Source: Fidelibacterota bacterium UBA7300 (lineage in GTDB: Bacteria; Fidelibacterota; Marinisomatia; Marinisomatales; UBA2128). From it: DNA of 5,859 bases. A program made the translations under genes and the position numbers. This document shows positions 1-5,859 of this stretch, piece by piece. Where the stretch lies: positions 1 through 5,859 of the forward strand of contig DKQU01000110.1 in assembly GCA_002471865.1 (NCBI GenBank), given 5' to 3'. Under the pieces are notes generated by a model. The model had not been told where the DNA came from. It saw only the letters and a list, made by a program, of their open reading frames with translations, and ran no database searches. How positions within the stretch are numbered: position 1 is the stretch's first letter; each line of letters starts with the position of its first letter.

Positions 1-684
1 ATTTGGGTTGCCGCAATGTTTACACTATTCATCATGTCATTTCTATTTAAGGATAATCCATTCTATAAGTTCGCAGAATCCGTTGTAGTAGGCGTTTCTG
101 CTGCTTACTGGATGGTTGTAGGATTCTGGGATGTCATTGTCCCCAACTTGTTTGGTAAATTGTCCCCGAGTTTTATCAGCAGTTGGGCCATGCCGGGTCT
201 TAGTGGTGAGGCAGACCTCTGGTATTTGGTACCTTTGGTCCTGGGAATCATGCTTCTCTGGAGACTGGCGCCGTCAGGAACATGGATCAGCCGTTGGCCG
301 CTGGCATTCATTATCGGTACCACAGCCGGAATTCGTCTCATGGGATTCATCCATGCTGATTTCCTCAGTCAAATCAGAAACAGCATCATTCCGCTGGCGG
401 TTTTTGAAAACGGATCGTTCTTGTTCTGGGATTCATTTCTCAATCTAGTACTTGTTATCGGAGTTTTGACCGCCATTGTCTATTTCTTCTTCTCAATAGA
501 ACACAAGGGAGTTGTGGGCAAGACTGCCAGAGTCGGAATCTGGTTCCTTATGGTTACCTTTGGCGCCGCCTTTGGTTATACGGTCATGGGTCGGATTGCA
601 CTCCTTGCCATCCGTTTGGAATTCCTCTTCGATGACTGGCTCTGGATTATCGATCCCGCCATGAATCGAATCGCAGGAATGTGA
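1..684 (+). CDS. Multi-pass membrane protein of unknown function (KDNPFYKFAE motif), 5' end unresolved
   Basis: I do not recognise a characterised function. The first ATG is at 16 (222 residues), but the frame stays open to base 1 and the five codons before it read IWVAA, which extend the first hydrophobic stretch, so the true start may lie upstream of the window. Numbering from the ATG, hydrophobic segments lie at about 1-11, 19-43, 68-82, 94-112, 141-161 and 173-205, giving roughly six transmembrane helices in the inner membrane. A polar motif, KDNPFYKFAE (residues 12-21), sits between the first two helices and looks like a family signature. Several Trp and acidic residues near the C-terminus (DDWLWIIDP) could be functional. 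There is no signal peptidase site, Cys motif or ATP-binding motif. It ends 28 bases before the proposed start of the ABC ATPase, so they could be co-transcribed. It does not resemble an OppB/OppC permease: I see no EAA-type loop. Confidence is high that it is a gene and low about its role. Confidence 0.8.
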   Translation: MWVAAMFTLFIMSFLFKDNPFYKFAESVVVGVSAAYWMVVGFWDVIVPNLFGKLSPSFISSWAMPGLSGEADLWYLVPLVLGIMLLWRLAPSGTWISRWPLAFIIGTTAGIRLMGFIHADFLSQIRNSIIPLAVFENGSFLFWDSFLNLVLVIGVLTAIVYFFFSIEHKGVVGKTARVGIWFLMVTFGAAFGYTVMGRIALLAIRLEFLFDDWLWIIDPAMNRIAGM

Positions 685-712
685 CAAACTGCATTAACGA
701 ATTGGTTGAGAA

Positions 713-1660
713 CTGGCGCTTCTTGAAGTAAAATCTCTTAATCTCTCTATTCAATCTGAAGGAGATGTTATCCCTGTTGTGGATGATGTCTCCTTTTTTG
801 TCTCTTCCGGTGAAACGGTAGCTTTGGTAGGTGAATCCGGCTGTGGCAAAAGCCTTACCGCTCTTGCAGCCATGCGCCTGAATGACAGATCATCCATTCG
901 AGAAAGCGGAACTATCGAATTCGAAGGGAAGGATATCACTCAACTAGCGGCAAAAGAGTTGCACGAATACAGAGGATTTGATGTAGCAATAATCTTCCAG
1001 GAGCCAATGACTGCTCTCAATCCTGTCATTCGTTGCGGAGCGCAGATAAAGGAAGTTCTTGATCAGCACGATATCGGAAGTGGAGAAAAAAGCGAGGTCA
1101 TTGATCTTCTTGAGCGAGTCAAAATGCCGAACCCTGCTGAAACGTACAAAAGCTACCCTCACGAACTGAGCGGTGGTATGCGCCAGCGGGTATTGATCGC
1201 CATGGCGTTAGCCGGCAGCCCAAAACTACTGATAGCCGATGAGCCTACCACGGCTCTCGATGTAACAGTTCAGGGACAGATCATCGAACTCCTCTCAGAT
1301 CTTCAGCATGAAAGTGGAATGGGAATTCTCTTCATTACTCACGATCTGACTATAGTTGAGTCTATAGCTGACAGGCTCCTCATCATGTACGCAGGGCAGA
1401 TTTTGGAAGAGGGTAGAGCCGGAGATGTTTTGAATAACCCAAAACATCCCTACACGCAGGCACTGTTATCGTGTGCACCCAGTATCGCTAAAAAAAAAGA
1501 CAAATTGAGCACCATTCCAGGTTCTGTGCCACAGCCTGGTGCGTATCCGATCGGCTGTAGGTTTCATCCTCGCTGCGACCTTGTGGAAAGTGTTTGTTCT
1601 CAGGATGAACCAATACTGCAGAATATCGAGGGGAGAGTGGTGAAATGTCCGGTAGTTTGA
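713..1660 (+). CDS. Oligopeptide/dipeptide ABC transporter ATP-binding protein (OppD/DppD type), probable CTG start
   Basis: This is the cytoplasmic ATPase of a peptide-importing ABC transporter. Numbering from CTG 713 (315 residues): Walker A GESGCGKS at 40-47, Q-loop Gln 96 in FQEPMTALNP, signature LSGGMRQR at 152-159, Walker B LLIADE at 172-177 followed by the D-loop TALD, and H-loop His 210 in THDL. The C-terminal oligopeptide-transporter extension begins at HPYTQALL and carries Cys 282, 288, 295 and 312 in a GCRFHPRC-x6-C-x16-C arrangement; such cysteines in DppD-type proteins have been associated with an iron-sulfur cluster. The first standard start is GTG 779, but it would remove the first beta strand. 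The frame is open back to a stop at 707-709, and CTG 713 gives the family-typical N-terminus (M)ALLEVKSL. Only a weak purine stretch (GGTTGAG, 704-710) precedes it. No permease, binding protein or OppF partner lies in the window, so the substrate is inferred only at family level. A run of nine A at 1490-1498 lies in frame. Confidence 0.92.
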   Translation: MALLEVKSLNLSIQSEGDVIPVVDDVSFFVSSGETVALVGESGCGKSLTALAAMRLNDRSSIRESGTIEFEGKDITQLAAKELHEYRGFDVAIIFQEPMTALNPVIRCGAQIKEVLDQHDIGSGEKSEVIDLLERVKMPNPAETYKSYPHELSGGMRQRVLIAMALAGSPKLLIADEPTTALDVTVQGQIIELLSDLQHESGMGILFITHDLTIVESIADRLLIMYAGQILEEGRAGDVLNNPKHPYTQALLSCAPSIAKKKDKLSTIPGSVPQPGAYPIGCRFHPRCDLVESVCSQDEPILQNIEGRVVKCPVV

Positions 1661-1775
1661 CAAGATTGTATTGTCTCATTTCCCCTTTGAATTGCAGTCG
1701 CTTCCCATCTAAATTTCCCCGCCATTTTGAGAGCATAATACAACTATCTCAACAAATATAGGAGCCTGCTTTATC

Positions 1776-1780
1776 AGGAA
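1776..1780 (+). promoter_or_regulatory. Ribosome binding site for the aldehyde dehydrogenase gene
   Basis: AGGAA lies seven bases before ATG 1788, a normal spacing, and fixes that start. The AGG is also the 3' arm of a short inverted repeat, CCTG (1765-1768) and CAGG (1775-1778) with a six-base loop. The four-pair stem is too weak to claim regulation. Confidence 0.65.
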
Positions 1781-1787
1781 TGCAATT

Positions 1788-3320
1788 ATGAGTTTATTAG
1801 ACAAACTGGGAATTAAAGAGATCAACTCCGGAGCCTGTACCGGGCCTGACGGCTGGCTCAGCACTGAAGGCGGTAAAATTCTCGAATCCGTCAATCCGGC
1901 TACCGGGAAAGTAATCGCAACTGTTCATCAATGTTCGGAAGATGATTATGAAACAGTTATCAAAACATCAACGGAGGCGTTCAAGGAGTGGCGGATGGTG
2001 CCTGCTCCCGTACGTGGTCAACTGGTGCGGAAGATCGCTGACCGATTGAGAGATCAGAAGGATTATCTTGGTAGTCTTGTATCACTGGAAATGGGGAAGA
2101 TCAAGCAGGAAGGGGATGGTGAAGTCCAGGAGATGATCGACATCGCAGATTTTGCCGTGGGCCTTTCACGACAACTATACGGACTTTCCATGCATTCTGA
2201 GCGTCCTATGCACAGGATGTATGAGCAGTGGCATCCGCTAGGTCCAGTGGGCGTAATCACTGCCTTCAATTTCCCCGTGGCCGTCTGGTCGTGGAATGCA
2301 CTCATTGCAGCAGTCTGTGGAGATTCAACTATTTGGAAGCCGTCATCCAGCACGCCTCTCTGCGGAATTGCTGTGCAAAATATCTGCAACGATGTGCTGG
2401 CAGATTCGGGCCATCCCCCTATTTTCGGTCTCATAATAGGCAGCGGCAGGACGGTAGGTGACAGGATGGTACGCGACAGCAGAGTTCCGCTTATCTCCTT
2501 TACCGGCTCTACACCTATGGGAAAGAGCATCGGAGGTATAGTAGGCGAACGGTTGGGAAGTACCATACTAGAGCTGGGAGGTAATAACGCCATTATAGTA
2601 GATGAGGATGCTGATCTTTCCCTCGCTATTCCTGCAATTCTCTTCGGAGCAGTGGGCACTGCAGGCCAGCGATGTACGTCGACCCGTCGAGTATTAATAC
2701 AGAAGAACGCTTTCGACAAAGTCGCCGATGCGCTTAAATCAGCATATGGACAGGTTTCCATTGGAGATCCATTGGAAGAAGATACTCTCATGGGGCCGTT
2801 GGTAAATCAAGGAGCAGTTGACGACTACTTGGCCGCCCTCGATAGAATCCGAGAGCATGGAGGCGAAATACTTTTCGGCTCTAATGTTAAGGAAGGTTCT
2901 GGTTATTTCGTCGAACCGACCATAGTAAAAGCCGAGAATTCTTGGGAAATAGTGCAGGAAGAGACGTTTGCACCAATTCTCTATCTTATCGAGTATGACG
3001 ATATTGAAGATGCAATTGAAAAGCATAATGCTGTTCCACAGGGACTTTCCAGCTCTATGTTCACCAACAATATTATCAGCGCAGAAACATTCTTGTCTCC
3101 AGCAGGGAGTGACTGCGGTATAGCCAACATAAACATCGGTACATCTGGTGCGGAAATCGGCGGAGCTTTCGGAGGTGAGAAGGAGACTGGAGGCGGTCGC
3201 GAATCGGGTTCAGACGCCTGGAAAGCCTACATGCGTCGCCAGACAAATACTATCAACTGGAGCGGCAGGATGGAGTTGGCTCAAGGAATCTCTTTTGGTG
3301 ATTTCAGCGAATCGAAGTAG
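1788..3320 (+). CDS. amaB: L-2-aminoadipate semialdehyde / piperideine-6-carboxylate dehydrogenase (ALDH7 family)
   Basis: NAD(P)-dependent aldehyde dehydrogenase of the antiquitin (ALDH7A1/AmaB/Pcd) family, oxidising L-2-aminoadipate 6-semialdehyde, in equilibrium with piperideine-6-carboxylate, to L-2-aminoadipate in the cytoplasm. At 510 residues it is the usual family length. The catalytic set is complete: oxyanion Asn 161 (FNFP), cofactor Lys 184 (WKPS), FTGST at 238-242 in the cofactor-binding fold, general base Glu 262 (ELGG) and nucleophile Cys 296 (GQRCTS). Family-specific features separate it from other ALDHs: Glu 115 and Arg 295 match the positions that contact substrate in human ALDH7A1, the aldehyde anchor loop SGAEIGGAFGGEK is at 453-465, and the C-terminal GSDAWKAYMRRQTNTINWS stretch is typical. 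The start is supported by AGGAA seven bases upstream. The lysine 6-transaminase gene starts three bases after its stop, which strengthens the substrate assignment. The symbol follows the Pseudomonas name; pcd is an alternative. Confidence 0.95.
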   Translation: MSLLDKLGIKEINSGACTGPDGWLSTEGGKILESVNPATGKVIATVHQCSEDDYETVIKTSTEAFKEWRMVPAPVRGQLVRKIADRLRDQKDYLGSLVSLEMGKIKQEGDGEVQEMIDIADFAVGLSRQLYGLSMHSERPMHRMYEQWHPLGPVGVITAFNFPVAVWSWNALIAAVCGDSTIWKPSSSTPLCGIAVQNICNDVLADSGHPPIFGLIIGSGRTVGDRMVRDSRVPLISFTGSTPMGKSIGGIVGERLGSTILELGGNNAIIVDEDADLSLAIPAILFGAVGTAGQRCTSTRRVLIQKNAFDKVADALKSAYGQVSIGDPLEEDTLMGPLVNQGAVDDYLAALDRIREHGGEILFGSNVKEGSGYFVEPTIVKAENSWEIVQEETFAPILYLIEYDDIEDAIEKHNAVPQGLSSSMFTNNIISAETFLSPAGSDCGIANINIGTSGAEIGGAFGGEKETGGGRESGSDAWKAYMRRQTNTINWSGRMELAQGISFGDFSESK

Positions 3321-3323
3321 AAA

Positions 3324-4634
3324 ATGTCAACAGTTCAGCCAAGCAATGTAAGAGAAGTTTTAAGTCGTCATATCCTGGCAGATGGATTTGAGCCAGTTAT
3401 TGATCTGGATAAAAGCCACGGCTCATGGCTGGTAGATGGGAGGGACGATAGAGAATATCTAGATCTATTTTCCATGTTTGCTTCCATGCCTGTTGGATAC
3501 AATCATCCTCGTATACTTGAGGCAAAAGATCGTTTTGCCTCAGTAGCATCTAATAAGCCTACTAACTCAGATGTCTATTCGATTCAGCTGGCTGAATTCG
3601 TAGAAACTTTTTTTGACATTGCCATTCCGGATCATTTTGCCTACGCGTTCTTCATTGAAGGCGGAGCTCTCGGTGTAGAAAATGCTCTCAAAGCTTCGTT
3701 TGATTGGAAGGTAAAGAAAAATGGTGTGGATCGAGGTTTAGGAACACAAGTAATTCATTTCAAGCAATGTTTCCACGGTCGTACCGGGTATACTCTATCG
3801 TTAACGAATACCTCTGATCCTCGAAAAACGGAACATTTTCCTACATTCGATTGGCCTAGGATTGTAAATCCGAAAGTAACTTTTCCGCTCAATGATGAGA
3901 ATTTAACCGCTGTAATGAAAGTTGAAGAGGAGGCGATCAGTCAAATCAAATCTGTCATTAATGCTAATGGAGAAGACATCGCATCTATGATCATCGAACC
4001 GATTCAGGGTGAGGGTGGAGATAATTACTTTCGAAAGGAATTCCTTCAAGCACTTAGAGTTATTTGCGATGAGAGCGATATCATGCTAATTTTTGATGAA
4101 GTCCAATCTGGCTTAGGACTTACAGGAAAGATGTGGGCGTGGGAGCATTTTGATGTAGTACCGGATCTCATGAGTTTCGGGAAAAAGACACAGGTTTGCG
4201 GATGTGTTTCCAACCGTCGAATTGACGAAGTCACGGATAATGTATTTAAAGAATCAAGTAGAATAAATTCTACCTGGGGAGGAAACCTGACAGATATGGT
4301 ACGCAGCACTATCTATTTGGAGATAATTAAAGAAGAGCATTTACTGGAAGCTGCTGCCGAAAATGGAAAATATCTTCTAACGCAGCTTAAGGAACTTCAG
4401 GAAGAGTTTCCTAAGCAGGTGATCAATCCTCGAGGATTAGGTCTCATGTGTGCTTTCGATTTACCTACAGGTGAGCAGCGTGATGAACTTTCTGGAAAAA
4501 TTCTTGATAACGGTGCATTTATACTCGGTTCTGGAATAAAAGCAATTCGTTTCAGACCACCTCTAAACATATCTCGTGATGAACTCGATACAGGTATGGA
4601 GATTATCCGTACCTCCATGAAGCAGTTGTATTGA
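3324..4634 (+). CDS. lat: L-lysine 6-transaminase (lysine epsilon-aminotransferase)
   Basis: Class III PLP-dependent aminotransferase transferring the epsilon-amino group of L-lysine to 2-oxoglutarate, giving L-2-aminoadipate 6-semialdehyde and glutamate. It has 436 residues, close to Mycobacterium tuberculosis Lat (about 449). Visible features: EGGALGVENALK at 112-123 (phosphate-binding region), FHGRTGYTLSLTNT at 150-163 (PLP-stacking region), IIEPIQGEGGD at 223-233, DEVQ at 258-261 contacting the PLP ring, and FGKKTQVCG at 285-293 with Lys 287 the most likely Schiff-base lysine. Glu 230 lines up with the Glu 243 switch residue reported for the M. tuberculosis enzyme, and RFRPPL near the C-terminus (Arg 411) with the substrate-carboxylate arginine. 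The FGKKTQVCG and INSTWGGNLTDMVR stretches are Lat-like rather than ornithine- or GABA-aminotransferase-like. ATG 3324 is three bases after the dehydrogenase stop with no clear Shine-Dalgarno, so translational coupling is likely. Sampled lines are AT-richer than in the upstream partner. Confidence 0.95.
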   Translation: MSTVQPSNVREVLSRHILADGFEPVIDLDKSHGSWLVDGRDDREYLDLFSMFASMPVGYNHPRILEAKDRFASVASNKPTNSDVYSIQLAEFVETFFDIAIPDHFAYAFFIEGGALGVENALKASFDWKVKKNGVDRGLGTQVIHFKQCFHGRTGYTLSLTNTSDPRKTEHFPTFDWPRIVNPKVTFPLNDENLTAVMKVEEEAISQIKSVINANGEDIASMIIEPIQGEGGDNYFRKEFLQALRVICDESDIMLIFDEVQSGLGLTGKMWAWEHFDVVPDLMSFGKKTQVCGCVSNRRIDEVTDNVFKESSRINSTWGGNLTDMVRSTIYLEIIKEEHLLEAAAENGKYLLTQLKELQEEFPKQVINPRGLGLMCAFDLPTGEQRDELSGKILDNGAFILGSGIKAIRFRPPLNISRDELDTGMEIIRTSMKQLY

Positions 4635-4698
4635 AGTATAGAAAAAATTACCCAACATTTCTTAAATTCTTTTTCATCCTTTTTCCGCTAAACCCTGT

Positions 4699-4702
4699 GG
4701 AG
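4699..4702 (+). promoter_or_regulatory. Candidate ribosome binding site for a small ORF
   Basis: GGAG lies seven bases before GTG 4710, inside an otherwise AT-rich gap. It is the best Shine-Dalgarno-like match in that gap and is the main reason for considering the small ORF. A four-base match can occur by chance. Confidence 0.25.
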
Positions 4703-4709
4703 TATTTTC

Positions 4710-4835
4710 GTGTCTAAATATCAGTTTATACACTCTCAAAAAATGCCTGATAATCTTTATCGAGGAACATTAACTTATATGCAGAAGTACATTCAATTAA
4801 TTGGTTCTGAAATATTATCAAAAGACATAAAATAG
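4710..4835 (+). CDS. Possible small protein, 41 residues, unknown function
   Basis: Tentative small ORF in the gap between lat and tmk. Starting at GTG 4710 with GGAG seven bases upstream, it encodes 41 residues beginning MSKYQFIHSQKMPDN and ending GSEILSKDIK, and stops at TAG 4833-4835, 19 bases before tmk. An internal ATG at 4743 would give 30 residues with no ribosome binding site. The product would be hydrophilic and basic, with no signal peptide, membrane helix, Cys motif or recognisable domain. In an AT-rich stretch, an open run of this length is somewhat notable but not improbable by chance. It could instead be untranslated leader of tmk. I do not recognise the sequence. Confidence 0.25.
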   Translation: MSKYQFIHSQKMPDNLYRGTLTYMQKYIQLIGSEILSKDIK

Positions 4836-4854
4836 AATTGACCTACAAAAGTCC

Positions 4855-5481
4855 ATGACCGGTTTGTTCATATCATTTGAAGGGATTGACGGTTGCGGAA
4901 AATCGACTCAAGCCGATCTGCTTAAAAGCCATTTAGAATCTAAAGGAGAAACTGTTGTTCTCATCCGTGAGCCGGGAGGAAGTATAATTTCTGAGCAAAT
5001 TCGAGAAATTTTGCTTAATCCGGAAAACGACACAATGGACGCTTCAACAGAGGCGATCCTTCTTGCCGCAAGCAGATCGCAATTGACGAGAGAGGTTATC
5101 ATTCCGGCCTTAGAAAGCGGACATGTAGTAATTTGTGATAGATATGCAGATTCCACTTTAGCGTATCAAGGATACGGTCGTGGGATCAAATTGGAATGGC
5201 TTGAGAAGTTGAATGCATTTGCTACAGCGGGAGTGAAGCCGGATATAACACTTTTGGTTGATCTTTCTGTTGATGAAGCTCTTCGCAGAATGGAGAGTAA
5301 AAGTTTCGATCGTATAGAAATGGAGGGTGTTGAATTTCTGGAGAGAGTGCGAAGTGGATATCTAGAAATGGCCGAAAGTTTTTGTGAAAGATATTTCATG
5401 TTAAATGGTCTGCATACTATTGAAGAAATGAGTAAAATGATTATTAATAAGGTTGAGGAGATAAAAAGTGAAATTAATTAA
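4855..5481 (+). CDS. tmk: Thymidylate kinase (dTMP kinase)
   Basis: Phosphorylates dTMP to dTDP with ATP, an essential cytoplasmic step in dTTP synthesis. The 208-residue length is normal. Features in order: P-loop GIDGCGKST at 10-18; REPGG at 38-42 in the dTMP-binding region, followed by Ser 43 where Thr is more usual; the SRSQ segment at 73-76; the DRY motif at 95-97 followed by STLAYQGYGRG (100-110), which contacts the nucleotide base; and a LID region at about 144-155 (RRMESKSFDRIE). ATG 4855 has no good Shine-Dalgarno, but it places the N-terminus at the standard distance from the P-loop, and an in-frame stop at 4828-4830 limits any extension. The gene follows a 220-base gap, so it probably has its own promoter, although I cannot pick one with confidence. 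Its 3' end overlaps the protease gene by 14 bases, suggesting co-transcription. Confidence 0.97.
   Translation: MTGLFISFEGIDGCGKSTQADLLKSHLESKGETVVLIREPGGSIISEQIREILLNPENDTMDASTEAILLAASRSQLTREVIIPALESGHVVICDRYADSTLAYQGYGRGIKLEWLEKLNAFATAGVKPDITLLVDLSVDEALRRMESKSFDRIEMEGVEFLERVRSGYLEMAESFCERYFMLNGLHTIEEMSKMIINKVEEIKSEIN
5456..5460 (+). promoter_or_regulatory. Strong ribosome binding site for the S41 protease, inside the tmk 3' end
   Basis: AGGAG (within GAGGAG, 5455-5460) lies seven bases before GTG 5468. It is the strongest Shine-Dalgarno in the window and decides the GTG start. It is embedded in the last codons of tmk, as expected for coupled genes. Confidence 0.8.
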
Positions 5482-5859
5482 AATAATTTTAGTTCCTTTA
5501 GTGATAGTTGTATTTGTTTTTCCGGTTCAAGGATTTCCGACAAACGATTATCAGGATATTTCTGACAATGGCAAAATGATTTTTGAGGTTTATAAGAAAG
5601 TAATGACCCATTATGCCGATCAGGTTGATGCTAAAAAATTAGCAGAGGCAGGAATAGAAGGGATGCTCTCTAAGCTGGATCCTTACACTGTTTTTCTTCA
5701 GCCGGAAGATCGCCAGGGATTGGATATGCTTACTAAGGGTAATTATGGCGGTGTAGGTATTCAACTTGGTTTAAGAGACGATTCTCTTACCGTGATTGCA
5801 CCCATGGAAGGTGGCCCGGCAATACGAAGCGGAATTATGTCCGGCGACAGGATTATAGG
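5468..5859 (+). CDS. S41 family C-terminal processing peptidase (CtpA-like), 3' truncated by window end
   Basis: N-terminal 130 residues of a carboxyl-terminal processing serine protease, acting outside the cytoplasmic membrane on C-termini of exported or misfolded proteins. Residues 1-22 form a signal peptide or membrane anchor: basic KLIK, then a hydrophobic core ILVPLVIVVFVFPV, with a possible cleavage site after Gly 22 (VQG). The following region (about 34-92) matches the family N-terminal helical segment, including the signature-like LDPYTVFL at 70-77. Then comes the start of a PDZ domain, YGGVGIQLG at 93-101, and APMEGGPAIRSGI followed by GDRII at 111-130. The catalytic Ser/Lys domain lies beyond the window, so activity cannot be judged. 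The GTG start is fixed by AGGAG seven bases upstream, and the gene begins inside the tmk 3' end (14-base overlap). The first codons are very AT-rich. Family assignment is confident; the physiological substrate is unknown. Confidence 0.93.
   Translation, partial: MKLIKIILVPLVIVVFVFPVQGFPTNDYQDISDNGKMIFEVYKKVMTHYADQVDAKKLAEAGIEGMLSKLDPYTVFLQPEDRQGLDMLTKGNYGGVGIQLGLRDDSLTVIAPMEGGPAIRSGIMSGDRII

Noticed and set aside
1659..1675. GACAA / TTGTC inverted repeat just after the ABC ATPase stop, considered as a terminator
   Set aside because: The stem is only five pairs, is AT-rich with a seven-base loop, and is not followed by a T-tract.
1727..1759. Possible sigma-70-type promoter elements (TTGAGA, CATAAT, AAATAT) upstream of the dehydrogenase
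   Set aside because: No pair has both good hexamers and a 16-18 base spacing; the matches fit background AT-rich sequence.
1661..1787. Lysine riboswitch upstream of the lysine catabolism genes
   Set aside because: The 127-base gap is too short for the usual lysine aptamer plus expression platform, and no conserved multi-helix architecture is visible.
2063..2791. 242-codon open frame on the minus strand inside the dehydrogenase gene
   Set aside because: It lies wholly within a well-conserved ALDH7 gene, its translation is rich in Ser, Pro and Arg with no domain, and long antisense frames are common opposite such genes.
3148..3351. 67-codon + strand frame spanning the dehydrogenase-lat junction
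   Set aside because: It overlaps two confidently identified genes in another frame and has no ribosome binding site or recognisable content.
4749..4761. GATAA-TCT-TTATC inverted repeat in the gap before tmk
   Set aside because: A five-pair AT-rich stem with a three-base loop is within chance expectation and has no T-tract or known operator match.
4794..4803. Perfect 10-base palindrome CAATTAATTG
   Set aside because: AT-rich palindromes of this length are common by chance, it does not extend, and no second copy is seen as an operator pair.
1..5859. CRISPR arrays, tRNA or rRNA genes, insertion sequences, attachment sites
   Set aside because: I looked for spaced direct repeats, tRNA-like cloverleaf segments, transposase motifs and terminal inverted repeats, and saw none.

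Overview
The window carries five protein-coding genes, all on the + strand, plus one possible small ORF. Composition is moderate: individual 60-base lines range from about 33 to 57% GC. Ribosome binding sites are uneven: strong before the S41 protease, good before the aldehyde dehydrogenase, and weak or absent before the ABC ATPase, lat and tmk. The mixture of protein types suggests a Gram-negative-like bacterium of the FCB group (a Marinimicrobia-, Balneolota- or Bacteroidota-like lineage). That assignment is an impression from protein flavour, is low confidence, and nothing in the window (no rRNA or tRNA) confirms it.

Layout. 1-684: a multi-pass membrane protein of unknown function with a KDNPFYKFAE motif; its reading frame is open at the left edge. 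713-1660: an OppD/DppD-type peptide ABC transporter ATPase whose full-length form appears to need a CTG start. 1661-1787: a 127-base gap holding the ribosome binding site of the next gene. 1788-3320 and 3324-4634: a tightly spaced gene pair encoding an ALDH7-type L-2-aminoadipate semialdehyde (piperideine-6-carboxylate) dehydrogenase and an L-lysine 6-transaminase. 4635-4854: a 220-base AT-rich gap with a possible 41-codon small ORF. 4855-5481: thymidylate kinase (tmk). 5468-5859: the start of an exported S41 C-terminal processing protease, overlapping tmk by 14 bases and cut by the window end.

How they fit together. The clear metabolic unit is the pair at 1788-4634. Lysine 6-transaminase moves the epsilon-amino group of L-lysine to 2-oxoglutarate, the semialdehyde cyclises to piperideine-6-carboxylate, and the dehydrogenase oxidises it to L-2-aminoadipate. 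The upstream oligopeptide-transporter ATPase could feed peptide-derived lysine into this route, but that is only inferred from adjacency; its permeases, binding protein and partner ATPase are not in the window. The tmk-protease block looks like separate housekeeping.

I did not find a convincing undescribed system. The points most worth a second look are the CTG start of the ABC ATPase, the missing OppF partner with a start-like overlapping ORF in its place, the small ORF before tmk, and the uncharacterised membrane protein at the left edge.
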